A stretch of DNA of 64,000 nucleotides from Cacajao melanocephalus (GCA_963573385.1 CAUYLG010052023.1:1-64000); one strand, 5' to 3'; counted from the stretch's first letter, positions 1 to 14,400 are shown. A program made the numbers and translations. Notes: a model not told the origin generated them from the letters alone.

Positions 1-23
1 AGAGGTTTTTAATACCCATTTTT

Positions 24-190
24 AGACTGCATTCTAGCCTGGGCAATAGAACAAGAATCCCGTTCTCTCTCCCTCTTTCTCTTCCTCTTTCTTTCTCTCT
101 TATATTCTTTTTTTTCTTTCTTTCACTCTCACTTTCTTTCCTCTCTTTTTCTAAAAAAAAATAAATAAATAAATAAAATAAAAATAAAAA
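24..190 (+). repeat. Alu 3' end fragment with pyrimidine-rich and (TAAA)n tract
   Basis: The window opens near the end of a sense Alu (tcTAGCCTGGGCAATAGAAC type, 24-62). It passes into a CT-rich run (62-150) and an A-rich (TAAA)n run (150-190). The Alu start lies outside the window or is deleted. Confidence 0.6.
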
Positions 191-259
191 TATGGAAGGA
201 GCTGCCTACTTTTCGAAATTCTTCTCTGATATCAATAGTTAGAAATATCCCTTGATTTA

Positions 260-529
260 GGCCAAGTGCAGTGTCTCATGTCTGTAATCCCAACACTTTG
301 GGAGGCTCAGGCGGGCAGATCACTTGCACTCAGGAGTTCGAGACCAGCCTGAGCAACATGGGAAACCCCATGTATACCAAAAAATACAAACAATTAGCTG
401 GTCGTGACACATGCCTGTGATCTCAGCTACTCAGGAGGCTGAGGTGAAAAAGTCGAGGCTGCCGTGAGCCAAGATCACACCATTGCATTCCAGCCCTCCA
501 GCCTGGGTGACAGAGTGAGACTCTGTTAT
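260..529 (+). repeat. Alu, sense, with target-site duplication
   Basis: Dimeric Alu from GGCCAAGTGCAGTGTC to GAGACTCTGTTA. A 12-base direct repeat, CCCTTGATTTAG, flanks it at 249-260 and 571-582 (overlapping the Alu by one base). The A-tail has turned into a (CA)n run. Confidence 0.93.
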
Positions 530-570
530 ACATACACACACACACACACATACACATACACACACACACA
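529..570. repeat. (CA)n microsatellite grown from an Alu tail
   Basis: Interrupted CA/TACA dinucleotide run between the Alu body and its 3' target-site duplicate, so it occupies the position of the original poly(A) tail. Confidence 0.92.
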
Positions 571-644
571 CCCTTGATTTAGTTCATCAGAGCTTTACAT
601 TAATGTACAATGCACCACAGTAAGACTTAAGAACGGGGAAATGT

Positions 645-1606
<962 letters not shown>

Positions 1607-1908
1607 AGCCAGGCACAGTGGCTCATGCCCATAATCCCAGCAGTTTGGGAGGCTGAGGCAGGAAGATCATTTGAGCCAGGAGTTTAAAACCAGCTTGGGA
1701 ATTATAGCAATACCCCCATCTCTACCAAAAAAGAAAAAAATAGCTGGGCATGGTGGCATGCACCTGTAGTCCCAGTTGCTTGGGAGGCTGAGGTGGTGGG
1801 AGGATGGCTTGAGCCCAGGAGTTCGAGATTGCAATAAGCCATGATGACATCACTGCGCTCTAGCTTGGGCAACAAAGTGAGACCCTCTGTCAAAAAAAGA
1901 AAAAAAAA
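1607..1908 (+). repeat. Alu, sense, diverged
   Basis: Starts GAGCCAGGCACAGTGGCTC and ends at a mixed A-tail. It has more mismatches than the neighbouring Alus, so it is probably an older (J-like) copy. Confidence 0.93.
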
Positions 1909-1956
1909 TCCAATAAAGCTAAGCAGGAAAGCTAGAAGGAAGAGGTAATAGATGAC

Positions 1957-2316
1957 TGATACGGTTTGTACTCCACACTCCAATTTCATCTTGAATTGTA
2001 GCTCCCATAATTCCCAATGTTGTGGGAGGGGCCCTGTGGGAGACAATTGGATCATGGGGGTAGTTCCCCCATACTGTTCTCATGGTAGTGAATAAGTCTT
2101 ACGAGATCTGATGATTTTCTAAGGGGTTTACCTTTCGCTTGGCTCTCATTATTTTGTCTTGCCTGCTGCCATGTGAGACATGACTTGGCTCCTCCTTGCC
2201 TTTCACCATGATTGTGAGGCCTCCTCAGCCATGTGGAACTGTGAGTCCTCTTTTTCTTTATAAATCACCCAGTCTCGGATATGTCTTTGTCAACAGCATG
2301 AAGACAGACTAATACA
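1957..2316 (+). mobile_element. MaLR solo LTR (THE1/MST type) with 5-bp target duplication
   Basis: Starts TGATACGGTTTG and ends GACTAATACA, with internal motifs of the MST/THE1 LTR group (TCTTGAATTGTAGCTCCC, TGATTGTGAGGCCTCC, CCCAGTCTCGG). It is flanked by ATGAC at 1952-1956 and again at 2317-2321, the 5-bp duplication expected of LTR integration. There is no internal region, so it is a solo LTR left by LTR-LTR recombination. Confidence 0.9.
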
Positions 2317-2339
2317 ATGACAAATGGGATGCTTACATT

Positions 2340-2830
2340 TATGATTTGTTTTTAAAATGTCTGTCCATGCCCTTTGCCTACTTTTTAATGGAATTACTTG
2401 TATTTTCTGTTATTGAGTTGTTTGAGTTCCTTGTAAATTCTGGATATTAGTCCCCTGTTATATGAATAGTTTGTAAATATTTTCTCCCATTCTGCAAGTC
2501 GTCTGTTCATTTTGTTGATTATTTCTTTTGCTGTGCAGAAGAAACTTAAACTTTTTAGTTTAAGTCTGATTTGCCTATTTTTGTTTTTGTTGTCTGTGCT
2601 TTGGAGGTCTTAGTCATGAATTCTTTGGCTAGACTAATGTTCAGAAGAGTTTTCTCTAGGTATTTTTCTAATATTTTTAAAGTTTCAGGTCTTACATTTA
2701 AGTATTTAACCTATATTGAGCTGATTTTTTATTTGGTGAGAGATGGGGGTCCAGTTTCATTCTACATATTGCGATTCAATTTTCCCAGCACCATTTAGCA
2801 AAAAGGATGTTCTTTTCTCAGTGTACATTC
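2340..2830 (-). mobile_element. L1 ORF2 fragment, inverted 5' half of a twin-primed L1
   Basis: Antisense L1 ORF2-derived sequence, recognisable from GCTTTGGAGGTCTTAG, the TTTTCTCCCATTCTG stretch and CAGCACCATTTAGC. It ends where a sense-oriented L1 3' end begins. Confidence 0.85.
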
Positions 2831-2844
2831 TTGTCACCATTATC

Positions 2845-3127
2845 TTCAGTGAAACAAATCAGACACAGAATAATAAATATCACATGTTCTTGCTTATATG
2901 TGGGAGCTAAATACTGTGTATACATGGACATAGAGTATGGAATGATAGACAATGGAGACTCAGAAAAGAAACATAATGGGAGAAGGATGATGAGAAATTC
3001 CCTAATGGGTACAAATTATATGAATCGGGTGATGGTTACCTAAAGGCCCTGACCTCATCACTATGCAATCTATGCATGTAACAATATTATAATTGTACTC
3101 CATAAATTTAACAACAAAAGAAAAAAC
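2845..3127 (+). mobile_element. L1 3' end, sense half of the same insertion
   Basis: Sense L1 terminal sequence (AAATATCACATGTTCTTGCT, GGGAGCTAAATACTG, TTGTACTCCATAAATTTAAC) ending in an A-rich tail at about 3112-3127. Opposite orientation to the adjoining ORF2 segment, with the poly(A) outermost, is the classic 5'-inversion structure. Confidence 0.83.
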
Positions 3128-3925
3128 CTTTGGATTGTGATGTGATGAATTTCTGGGGGTGAAAAGCACAAGGAGTAACCATGGCCATGGGTAGCTGTGC
3201 AGGAATGGAGACCATTTAGAATTAGGAGGTTAGGGACCTGAGATACAAGGTTACTGGATGACCTTCAAGGGGTAATATCAGGAGCCATTTGGAGAAGATG
3301 GCTGTCAATCAGGCTCTTCAGTCAGTTTCAGCAGTAAGCAAAAGGGTGATCGGCAATTTGTTATTCCATGGTAGGTGGGGTGCGGTGTAGTCCATACAGT
3401 GCAAGCCTAAGAGGAGCAGAGGTTTTTAGAAGAAAGTGGAAATGAGGAGGAATATCTAAAAGTGGCTCTGGAGAACAACAAACAGAACACTCCTACTTCT
3501 CAACCCGGAGGGGTATGGTGCTTATCAGATTTCGAAGCTCTTTGTGCTAAGAGAATCCCACTTTCCTTTCTACAAATGAAGTACACTGTGATTATAGCTC
3601 TCATGTGTGGGTGAGTATAACCTCGAAGCTTTGCATACACAACACTGAGAAATACAATCCAACTGGAAAATATATTTTAAAATTTTTATTTTCCAAATAT
3701 ATGGAAATGTATAGATTCTTGTTTTTAGAGCCAACATGAAGAATTTCCCAACATTTTTCAGTTTTCAGCTACCTCTTTGGCATCCTTATTTTCCTGAATT
3801 TAAGCCTTCTTACTCTACAGAAAAATATTGAGATACAATTTATTTGCTTCAAATTCTATCAACAGAGTAATTTGGGGTCCAGTGGTCCAGTGGCCTGTAC
3901 CGCTGTTTATTTTTCCACTGCTTTC
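3128..3925. other. Unique intergenic sequence
   Basis: No gene or confident repeat. Position 3660-3720 is AT-rich. Confidence 0.7.
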
Positions 3926-3929
3926 TGTA

Positions 3930-4165
3930 CTTGCATGAACACCTTGTAAGTGTCAGACACTATGCTAGGCACAGATGCAGTAGTTAACAAGACCTATCCC
4001 CTCCTCTCAAGGAGCCTAATCTAATGGAGAAGATAATGTAGATTATCATTAGATGCCTCATTCCTTTATTTACCCACAACTGAATTGACTTATTCATTCA
4101 TTCATCCCTCCAATCATGCATCCATCCATACATCCATCCATCCATCCTTCAGCAAACATTTATTA
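3930..4165 (-). repeat. L2 3'-end relics with a (CATC)n tract
   Basis: Sequence TGTCAGACACTATGCTAGGC followed by AACAAGACC and CAAGGAGCC is the reverse complement of the L2 3' end. A (CATC)n tract (about 4110-4150) and a further L2-like CAGCAAACATTTATTAGGC follow. Confidence 0.7.
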
Positions 4166-4354
4166 GGCACCCAATTGGGGCATAGCAACCTTGATCACTG
4201 CACATTTGTAGAGATCCATAACTCGTAATTATGGTTCTTATCAATAAAAATAGATCTGGAATTCCTTAAGGTGAAAAGCACATTTTACTAATACTTGGCA
4301 TTGGATAAATGGCATATGGATGATCACAAAAAATACTCTAAGAGTCAATATAAT

Positions 4355-4570
4355 GTGTCTAAGAGCCTGAACTTTGAAGTCAGATCAACTTGGACTCAAA
4401 TTCCGGTTCCATCACTTTTTAGCTGCTTGCCTTCAGGCAAGTTTAATCTCTATGGTCCTCAGTTTCCTGAACTGTAGAATGGAAATAATACTTACCTCAC
4501 AGAAATGTTGAAATTGAGCAAGATAATATCTATATGGCTTAGAAAATAAGTGCTTATTAAGTGACATGAT
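4355..4570 (+). repeat. MIR, sense
   Basis: Carries the tRNA-derived MIR core (GAGCCTGAACTTTGAAGTCAG), CTGCTTGCCTTCAGGCAAG, CCTCAGTTTCCTGAACTG and ATAATACTTACCTCAC in the right order. Confidence 0.85.
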
Positions 4571-4689
4571 GCCATCAAAAAATTAATAAAAAATAGAAAT
4601 AGACAAGACTACATGGCCACAGTCCATCACCTTTTCCTTTTTTTCCAGTCAAATTTGGTAATAACCACTTTGAAAAGCAAGAACATGAA

Positions 4690-4743
4690 AACACACACAC
4701 ATGCATGCACACACACATATATGCATGCACACACACACACACA
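4690..4743. repeat. (CA)n microsatellite with ATGCATGC interruptions
   Basis: CA dinucleotides interrupted twice by ATGCATGCA, giving alternating purine-pyrimidine DNA throughout. Confidence 0.93.
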
Positions 4744-5084
4744 ATTTGTGACACAAGAATCTAGACAGTGGAGAGAGCCCTGACAGCCCAAGGGGTCCAT
4801 GTAACTTCTGTGACACAAGACCTTTTCCACTTTAGCAGGGAATGAGCTGTTCACAGCACTGGCAGTAAAATCCAGCCGTCTAACAGAATTAGGTTTACAT
4901 TGGCAAGATGCTTTGCCTGGGGCTGAGAAGCCACTGGTTCAGATTTGGCAGTGTCAGAATTTTGCCACATTTCTATTGGTGGAGGCTTTGGTATAAACCA
5001 TCAAGTCTCCCACCTGATAATGATAACAATGAGTGGGAGGTCGTTAATTCTAGCAGGTTAACTAATACATTAACTTCTTCTAGA

Positions 5085-5265
5085 GAAGAGGCTTTCAACT
5101 TGCCTGCACCCTGGAATTGCTATGGAAATGTTAAAAAGGACAGATTCCAGGTCCCACACCCAGAGATTCTGATTTAATCGGTGTGGGATTCAGTTTGAGC
5201 ATGGGGATTTTTAAAAACTGCTCGAGTGATTCTAATGAGCAGCTGGGGTTGAGAACCCCTGCCCT
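5085..5265. mobile_element. MER5-type hAT (Charlie) non-autonomous DNA transposon
   Basis: Shows the MER5 hallmarks: TTTTAAAAACTGCTCGAGTG, AGATTCTGATTTAATCGG and GATTCTAATGAGCAGC, ending GGTTGAGAACCCCTG. The ends form the usual imperfect inverted repeat. Confidence 0.85.
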
Positions 5266-5350
5266 AGAGCCTCAGGTCCCATTTCAAGTCATAGGGAAGT
5301 TCCCATCTATATTGTATAAAGCAGATGGTTCCTGTACACACATGCACTCA

Positions 5351-5351
5351 T

Positions 5352-5386
<35 letters not shown>

Positions 5387-5402
5387 TACACTCATACACA
5401 TA
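5351..5402. repeat. (TC)n(CA)n compound microsatellite
   Basis: A (TC)n run at about 5352-5370 changes directly into (CA)n with TACACTCATACACA interruptions. Confidence 0.93.
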
Positions 5403-5406
5403 TATT

Positions 5407-6765
5407 CTAGCCACCTTCTAATCTTTGAAACCTCACTGAGAAACAACAGTGATAAAATGAATAGATATGAAAGTTTTAACTAGAACATAGTTGAAGGAAG
5501 AAATACTTTGGACAGTTTGTAGGCAATGGAGAAGGCATTCAAAGAAAGAAGTAATATAGAGGTCTCATTTGCCAGTGGGTTTCCAGCAACTGGGATGGGG
5601 GGAATGAAGGAAGGAAAGAGAAGAAGCAAGAGAAACGGGAGAAGGAGAGAGAGAGAGCACAAGAGCACAAAGGTGTACGGAATTGGAGGCTTGCTGGGGG
5701 ATTGGAGGAGGTCTAAGAAAGTCCCTGACAGGAATTCTGTGGAAAGCCCACAGGATACAAGCGCAATGTCTGCTGAGGAAGAGAAAAGACTCAGTCAATG
5801 TTGGGCACATATTTTATTGGGTTCCTACCAGTTAAATTTATGCTTTCTTCAGCTGTGACACCCCAACCTTGTCATAGATGACCATGACCCCAGTTGGGGA
5901 AATTTGGAAGGTCCTCCTGCCCTGAGTCATCACATTTTCTATTTCTTTCTCTTTATTTGTTCTCCCACTGATCTGCCAGTAGGCACTGTGGCCCGATTCT
6001 CAGTGCAGCCTGCAGTCTGTGAACTAAGTGTAACGTGTTCTAATCTGCTCAGACGCTGTGCTCCACCCTTTGAGTGGTGCCAATAGATCTGCCCTGGTGT
6101 CATGCACATGGTCTTGGTTAGGCTTCTCATAACCTCAGCTCTCATTTATTAATTCTGGCAGGGAACAATATGTGCTGAGGGAGAAAAATGCAGCTAAGTG
6201 GCCCAGGAAGAGATTACACCCAAGACTTTGATCTTTTTGTACATTGTTTGGTTCAAAGGGTAGTCATTGATCTCAGCAACTCCTTCCCAGGTACTCTCAT
6301 GTGATCCTAGGTAATCAAGCCTAAATCAGTACACTTTTCTCCCTGACTCATTTTTACCAGAACAATCGTAATGAAAATGTAATTATATGACAGAACACCA
6401 AGGACAATAGAACTTCACTCCTTTGTTGAGGTACTCTTTTCACATAGAATTTTCATTTGCCAGCAGCTTGCGATAGCTTGATGTCTGCTGCTACTAGAAA
6501 GATTTATTTAAGATCTAAAGAATACATGATGCCCCAAATTTGAGAATCTTTGAGCTCACTATTGACCTATGTTCTACCAATTGTGAAGTGAAACAAAGAA
6601 CGAAGGACAGGTTTAAAAGGTTTCTAAAAAAGAGCTGGATGCCAGGAAAAGACATGGCAAAAGATATAAACAAACAGTAGAAATAGGAAAATGTATAGTA
6701 AAATTTTATACATGTGTCATTTAGTTCTTCTTCCCTTAGGAAGTTATGATACAATACAAAGATGA
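5407..6765. other. Unique intergenic sequence
   Basis: No gene or repeat recognised. A purine-rich GA block lies at about 5605-5680. An open frame on each strand there is explained by base composition. Confidence 0.65.
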
Positions 6766-6769
6766 TGTA

Positions 6770-7085
6770 TAATAAAAAGTTATCATGACCTAAATGTTTA
6801 TCAGCTGGGTTTGTTAAATAAATTATGGTACATAAATATAATGGAATACTATGGAGCCATTAATAAATAAGATGGAATGCTACATTTATTGACACAAAGA
6901 GGTGTCCACAATATATGTTAAGTTAAAATGCCAATTGCAGAACAGTATGATCCCATTTTGAAAAAAAAAAATCTGGAGAGACACACTACAACGTGGTAGG
7001 GTGACACATTTTCTCTTCTTTGTGCCATTGATTCTTTTTTTACAGTAAGCATTCATTGCTTTTATAATCAGTAAAAACACAGAAA
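6770..7085 (+). mobile_element. Old L1 (L1M type) 3' end, sense
   Basis: The L1 ORF2-end signature AATGGAATACTATGGAGCCA is followed by GAACAGTATGATCCCATTTT and the terminal GCATTCATTGCTTTTATAA pattern of L1M 3' UTRs. Confidence 0.75.
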
Positions 7086-7089
7086 CTTT

Positions 7090-8305
7090 TCCATCTACAC
7101 CCCTATAAAACAAAAAGAAACGAAAGTATTTGTGTGAGCAATTAAGAATTTACATAAACGGTGTTACTACTGCCCTCCTCCGCCATCACACACACATCTT
7201 TTCCCCCTGGTACTGGAATTCAAGGTCAGCATCACTGTGGCAATGACAAATAGGCAAAGGTTTGGTAGAGACATGATGTTTTGAGATTTTTGTTAAGGAA
7301 ATTCACAAGCCTGATGATTTGAGGAAAGCCTAAAAAGCTCTCTCCTTTTATGGTGTTGTGTGTATATGTTTGCATGCCCTTAGATACAGCTTCTCATGCA
7401 TCTTTTCCAATGACTTGCGGAGACTCTGGGTGAATGTCAAGGGGGCAGACTCTTTTCATATTCCCTCCCTCCCTTCCTGATCCCCAGAGGAAGACCTCCT
7501 TTTAGAATCCTTGGCTGCGCCCAGCACCAGCCCTGGGAAAACTTCAAGTAGAGTAGGCTCTACCCACATTCCCTCCACAGGATCATCTTCTCCTGCTCAG
7601 CTTCCCCTCTCACCATTCTCTGTCACCTGAAATACTCAAGCTACTCCCCATAGCCTGTTTCTGTCAGCTGTGGTACCTCACCACACATACCTCTCACAGC
7701 CTTTCAGGCTCCAGAATAACATTGCTTTCTATTCCCGGCTCCCTGTTGAACCATGACCACTCTCATGGCAGGGCAAGTTTCCTGGTTAAGAGGAATTAAA
7801 ATCTCAAAACACTGCAAATAATCAGTAGTCTGACAAGTAGTATGTCACCAGGGCTATTCACGTCTCAGAGAGTTAACCTGGAGGACTGAATCTGTAATAG
7901 TGTAATTTTAGCCAGGGTTACAGACTAATAAGAACAATATTTTGGGTGGGTGTATGGGCTGGAGTGGGGGTGGAGGCAGGAAGCTAGTTAGCAACAAAAC
8001 AAGGACTAAAACTTTTGTTTCCTTGTGGCTCAATCCAGGGCTCTTCTGGCAATAGTTTGCTGCCTCTGGTTTTTTTTTTTTTTTCTTTCTTCTTCTTTGT
8101 TGGAATTTAACACTCTTAGCAGTGTTTTATAATTTGAAGAAAATTTCATCCTTCAGTACTTTAAAGGGGAAAAGTATTATATTGCTATAGAATGTGCGTA
8201 AAAAGCTGATTTGAACAGTGTTTGTAGGCATTGTGGCATCTCAAAGGATTATTTAAATTACAATATCTCCAGTTTAAAGCAAAGAATCTAGATAATATTA
8301 ACCCA
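7090..8305. other. Unique intergenic sequence
   Basis: No gene or confident repeat. A poly(T) run sits at about 8070-8084. Confidence 0.65.
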
Positions 8306-8309
8306 TACT

Positions 8310-8580
8310 GTTTGAGAGACAGTGAACTCTGGAATCAGATTGCCTGGGTTGAGTGAGCAGTCTAATTTACATGCAACAGCTAGCTTAGCCACATGCCAGC
8401 TGTGTGACCTTGGGCAAATTAACCTTTCCTCTCTATGCTTACTTTTCCTCTTTCATAAAACATGGGCAATAAAGGTACTCACCTTACAGGGTTGCTGCCA
8501 GCATTAAATGAGTTGATGCATATAAAACATTTAGAACAGTGCCTGGCACAAAGTAAGCACCCAATAGATGCCCCTCGTGT
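8310..8580 (+). repeat. MIR, sense, near full length
   Basis: All MIR landmarks are present: GAACTCTGGAATCAGATTGCC, CAGCTGTGTGACCTTGGGC, TACAGGGTTGCTG, AACAGTGCCTGGCACAAAGT and CCCAATAGATG. This is one of the better-preserved MIRs in the window. Confidence 0.92.
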
Positions 8581-8849
8581 AATTAGCAGTTGATGAAATG
8601 AAAGTATACATCACAGCTACATAAATATTTTGTTGGCTTATCAAGTCAGCAAAAAAATATGTCAAATATATCAGTGAGAATAGTAAGGAAAACTTAAAAG
8701 AACAATGATAAAATGAAGATTTGCATTTCCAGGCATTACTATGTTTAATACCACCCATCAGTACCATCAGTGAAATCAAATGAGACTGCAGCAACATTAA
8801 ACAGAACAATGGAACAGAATATAAATCTCTAAAAGCAACCCCAAACACA

Positions 8850-10310
<1,461 letters not shown>

Positions 10311-10311
10311 T

Positions 10312-10639
10312 TAATTGAGACAATTATGGATTTACATGTAATTGTAAAAAATAACAGAGAGATCTGTGTACCCATTATCTGAGTTCTCCCAATGGTTATA
10401 TCTTGCAGAATTATACTATGATATCACAACCAGGATACTGGCATTGATAAAATCTGTAGATCTTATTCAGATTTCCCAAGTCTTACTTGTGCTCATTTGT
10501 GTGTGTGTGTGTGTGCGTGTTTAGTTCTATGCAATTTTATCACATTGTATTCACTAGCATAGGCAAGATACAGAGCAGTTCCTTTACCATAAGCAGGATC
10601 TCTTCTGTTGCCTTTATATCCTCACCTACCTCCCACTTT
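10312..10639 (-). mobile_element. Old L1M 3' UTR, left part of a nested-insertion host
   Basis: Antisense L1M 3' UTR-like sequence: TTTAATTGAGACAATTATGG, CAGATTTCCCAAGTCTTACTTG, a (TG)n run (10498-10520) and CTATGCAATTTTATCAC. It stops at TCCCACTTT (10631-10639), the left copy of a target duplication. Its continuation is at 15026. Confidence 0.75.
10498..10520. repeat. (TG)n microsatellite within L1M
   Basis: Short TG run at the position where this L1 3' UTR family normally carries a TG tract. Confidence 0.88.
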
Positions 10640-11191
10640 AAAAATTTTTTTAATTTTTATGGATATACATTAATGGAAAGTATATATATTTATGGGGTAC
10701 ATGAGATATTTTGAAACAGACATACAATGCATAATAATCACATCAGGGTAAATGGAATATCCATCACCAACCATTTATCATTTCTTTGTGTTACAATCAT
10801 TCCAATTATACCCTTTTAGTTATTTTTAATATGTACAATATATTATTGTTGACAATATATTATTATGTACAACATATTATTTTTAATATGTACAATATAT
10901 TATTGTTGACTGTAATCACTCTGTTATCAAATACTAGCCCTTATTCATTCCATCTAACTATACTTTTATACTCACTAACATTCTGACTTCCACTATCCTT
11001 CCCCTCCTCTAGTAACCATCATTCTACTGTATCTCCAGGGGTTCAGGTGCTTAAATTTTTAACTCCCACAAATTGAGAGGTAACATGTGAAGTTTTTCTT
11101 TCTGTGCCTGGCTTATTTCACTTAACATAATTACCTCCAGTTTCATCCATGTTGTTGCAAATGACAGGATATCATTATTTTTTATGGTTGA

Positions 11192-11510
<319 letters not shown>

Positions 11511-12319
11511 GAAATTTCCTTTTAGTAATTTCATAGCTTGAGATTTTAGATATGTCGTTAATCCATTTTGATTTGATTTTTGTATATGATGAGATAGTTT
11601 CCTTCTTCTGCATATGGATACCCAGTTTTCCAGCACCATTTATTAAAGAGACTGTCCTATCCCAGTATATGTTCTTGGTACCTTTGTTGAATGAGTTCAC
11701 TCTAGATGTATGGACTTATTTCTTTAAGCATTTCTTGTAGGATAGGTCTAGTGTTCATGAAATTCTTCAGCTTTTGTTTGTCTTGGAAAGTCTTTATTTC
11801 TCCTTCGTGTTTGAAAAATATTTTTATTGGATACACTATTCTAAGAAAAAATATTTTTCCCTTGAGCACTTTAAATTTGTCATGCCTTGCCACTCTCTCC
11901 TGGCCTATAAGGTTCCCACTGAGAAGTCTGCTGCCACACATACTGGAGCTACTTTTTACTTTATTGTTTCTTTTCTCTTGCTGCTTTTGGGATTTTTTTC
12001 TTTATCGTTGGCTTTTGGGAGTTTGATTATTAAATGTCTTGAGGTAGTCTTATTTGGGTCAAATCCTCTTGGTGTTCTATAACATTTTTGTACTTGAACA
12101 CTGATATATTTCCCTAGGTCTGGAAAGTTCTCTGTTACTATACTTTTGTATAAACTTTCCACCTTATCTCTCTACCTCCTCTTTCAAGCCAATAACTCTT
12201 AGATTTACCCTTTTGAGGCTATCTTCTAGCTCTTGTAAACATGCTTCATTCTCTGTTAATCCTTTTTCTTTTGTCTCCTCTGACTGTGTTTTCTGTTTTG
12301 TTTTTTTTCTTTTAAACTT

Positions 12320-12608
12320 GTTTTTGAGATGAGTTCTTGCTCTGCCACCCAGGATAGAGAGCAATGGCACAATCATAGCTCACTGCAACCTCAAACTCCT
12401 GGACCCAAATGATCCTCCCACCTCAGCCTCCCAAGTACCTAGAACTATGAGTATGTGCCACAATACCCAGATAACTTTTAAATGTTTTTGTAAAGATGGG
12501 GTCTCACTATGCTGCCCAGGCTGATCTAGAACTTCTGGCCTGAAGCAATACTCTTGCCTTGGCCTCCCAAAGTGCTGAGATTACAGGCAAGAGCCACTGT
12601 GCCTAGCC
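12320..12608 (-). repeat. Alu, antisense, inside the nested L1
   Basis: GAGATGAGTTCTTGCTCTGCC through to GAGCCACTGTGCCTAGCC. It is more diverged than the Alu at 11219. Confidence 0.94.
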
Positions 12609-13432
12609 TAAATGTATTTTCAAGTACCCCATCTTCAGATTCACTAATTGTTTCTTCAGTTTGATCAATTCTGTTGAGAGTCTCTGATGTATTCTTTAAT
12701 ATGTCAATTGTGTTTTTTAGCTCCAGAATTTCTGCTTGATTTAAAATTTTTTATTTCAATGTCTTTGTTAAATGTATGTGATAGGATTCTGAATTCTTTC
12801 TCTGTATTATTTTGAATTTTTTTGAGCTCCCTCAAAGCAGCTATTTTGAATTCTCTATCTGAAAGATCACATATCTCTGTCACTCTGTGATTGGTCATTG
12901 GTGCCTTATTTAGGTCATCTGGTGATGTCATGTCTTCCTGGATGGTCTTGATGCTTCTGGATGTTTGTCAACGTTTGGGCATTGAAAAGTTAGGCATTTA
13001 TTGTAGTCGTCACAGTCTGGGTTTGTTGGTACCTATTCTTCTTGGAAAGGCTCTCCAAGTATTCAAAGGGAATTGACTATTGTGATATAAGTCTTCAGTC
13101 ACTGCAATTGTATCTGCATTAGGGGGCTCCCCCAAGCCCAGTAAAGTTGTGACTCTTCCAGAATTATGGAGGTACTGCCTTGGTGGTCTTGGGTTAGATC
13201 TGAGAGAATTCCCTAGATTACCAGGCAGAGACTCTTGCTCTTTTCCCTTACTTTCCCCCAAACAAATGGAGTCTCTCTGTGTCTGTGCTCAGTTTCCTGA
13301 GGCTGAGAGAGGGGTGACACAAGCCCCTCTGTGGCCACTGCCACTGGGACCAATCTGGGTCAGACCTGAAGCTAGCACAGCACTGGGTCTCACCCAACAC
13401 CTGCAGCAACCACAGTCTGGCTATTGCCGATG

Positions 13433-14400
13433 TTCACTCAAGGCTTAAGAGCTCTTCAGTTAGCAGGTGGTGAGTCCAGTCAGGTATATGTCCTTGCTTT
13501 CAGGTAGGTGAGCTCCCACCCTTCAGCCTAGGGTGGGCTCAGAAATGCCATCTAGGAGCCATGGCATGGAGTCAGGAACCTTGGAATTTACTTGGTGCTT
13601 TATCCTACTGAAGCCAAACTGGCATCCAAGCCACAAGACAAAGTCTTTCGCACTCTTTCCTCTCCTTTTCTTCAACTAGAAGGAGACTTTCCCCATGGCT
13701 GCCATCACCCCAGGCCCATGGTGAGTCCTGCCTGGCCACCGCCAATATTCACTCAAAGCCCAAGGGCTCTTTGGTCAGCTTGTGATGAATGCTGCCAGGC
13801 CTGGGTCTCTCACTTCAGGGCATTGGGCTACCCTCTGGACCAGGGCAGGTGTGGAAATGTTGTCCAGGAGCCAAAGCCTAGAATCTGGGGCCCCAGGAGC
13901 CTATGGGTGCTCTATTCCTATGTGGCCAAGCTGGTACCCAAGTTGCTAGACAAAGACCCCTTTGTTATTCCCTCTCCTTTTCTCAAGCAGAATGAGTCTG
14001 TCCCTGTGACCACCACATATAGGAATGTGATGGATCACACCTGAAGCCAGCACAGCTCCAAGTCTCACCCCAGGCCTACAGTGAGAACTGCCTGGGTACC
14101 ACTGCTGATTATTCAGGGCCCAAGGGTTCTTTAGTTAGCAGGTGATCCATCCTGCCAGAACTGGGTCCTTCTCTTCAAAATAGCAGGTTTCCTTTTGGCC
14201 CAGAATGTGTCTAGAATTGTCTTCCAAGAGCTAGAGCCTGCGATGGAGGTGTCAAGACTCTGGTGCCCTATTCTTCTGTGACTGAGCTGGTATCCAAGTT
14301 GCAAGACAAAGTCTTCTTTATTCTTTCTTCTCCTCATGCAGAATGAAGGTGTCTTTCCTGGATTTGCAAGCTGCAATGCCTGGGGTTGGGGGAAGGGTGG
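13433..14400 (-). repeat. Three tandem ~315-360-bp units in the L1 5' region
   Basis: Units begin near 13433, 13748 and 14108. They share TTCACTCAAGG / AAGGGCTCTTTGGTCAGC / AGGTGATGAATCCTGCC-like openings and a later block with CTGGTACCCAAGTTGC and AGACAAAG. The offset is 315 bases between the first two and 360 between the last two. They lie within the L1 5' UTR. Confidence 0.75.

Noticed and set aside
5526..5858. 110-codon + strand frame
   Set aside because: GA-rich composition drives Arg/Lys/Glu repeats; no homology or splice signals.
13592..14044. 150-codon open frame on the + strand
   Set aside because: Lies wholly in antisense L1 5' region with tandem units; not a gene.
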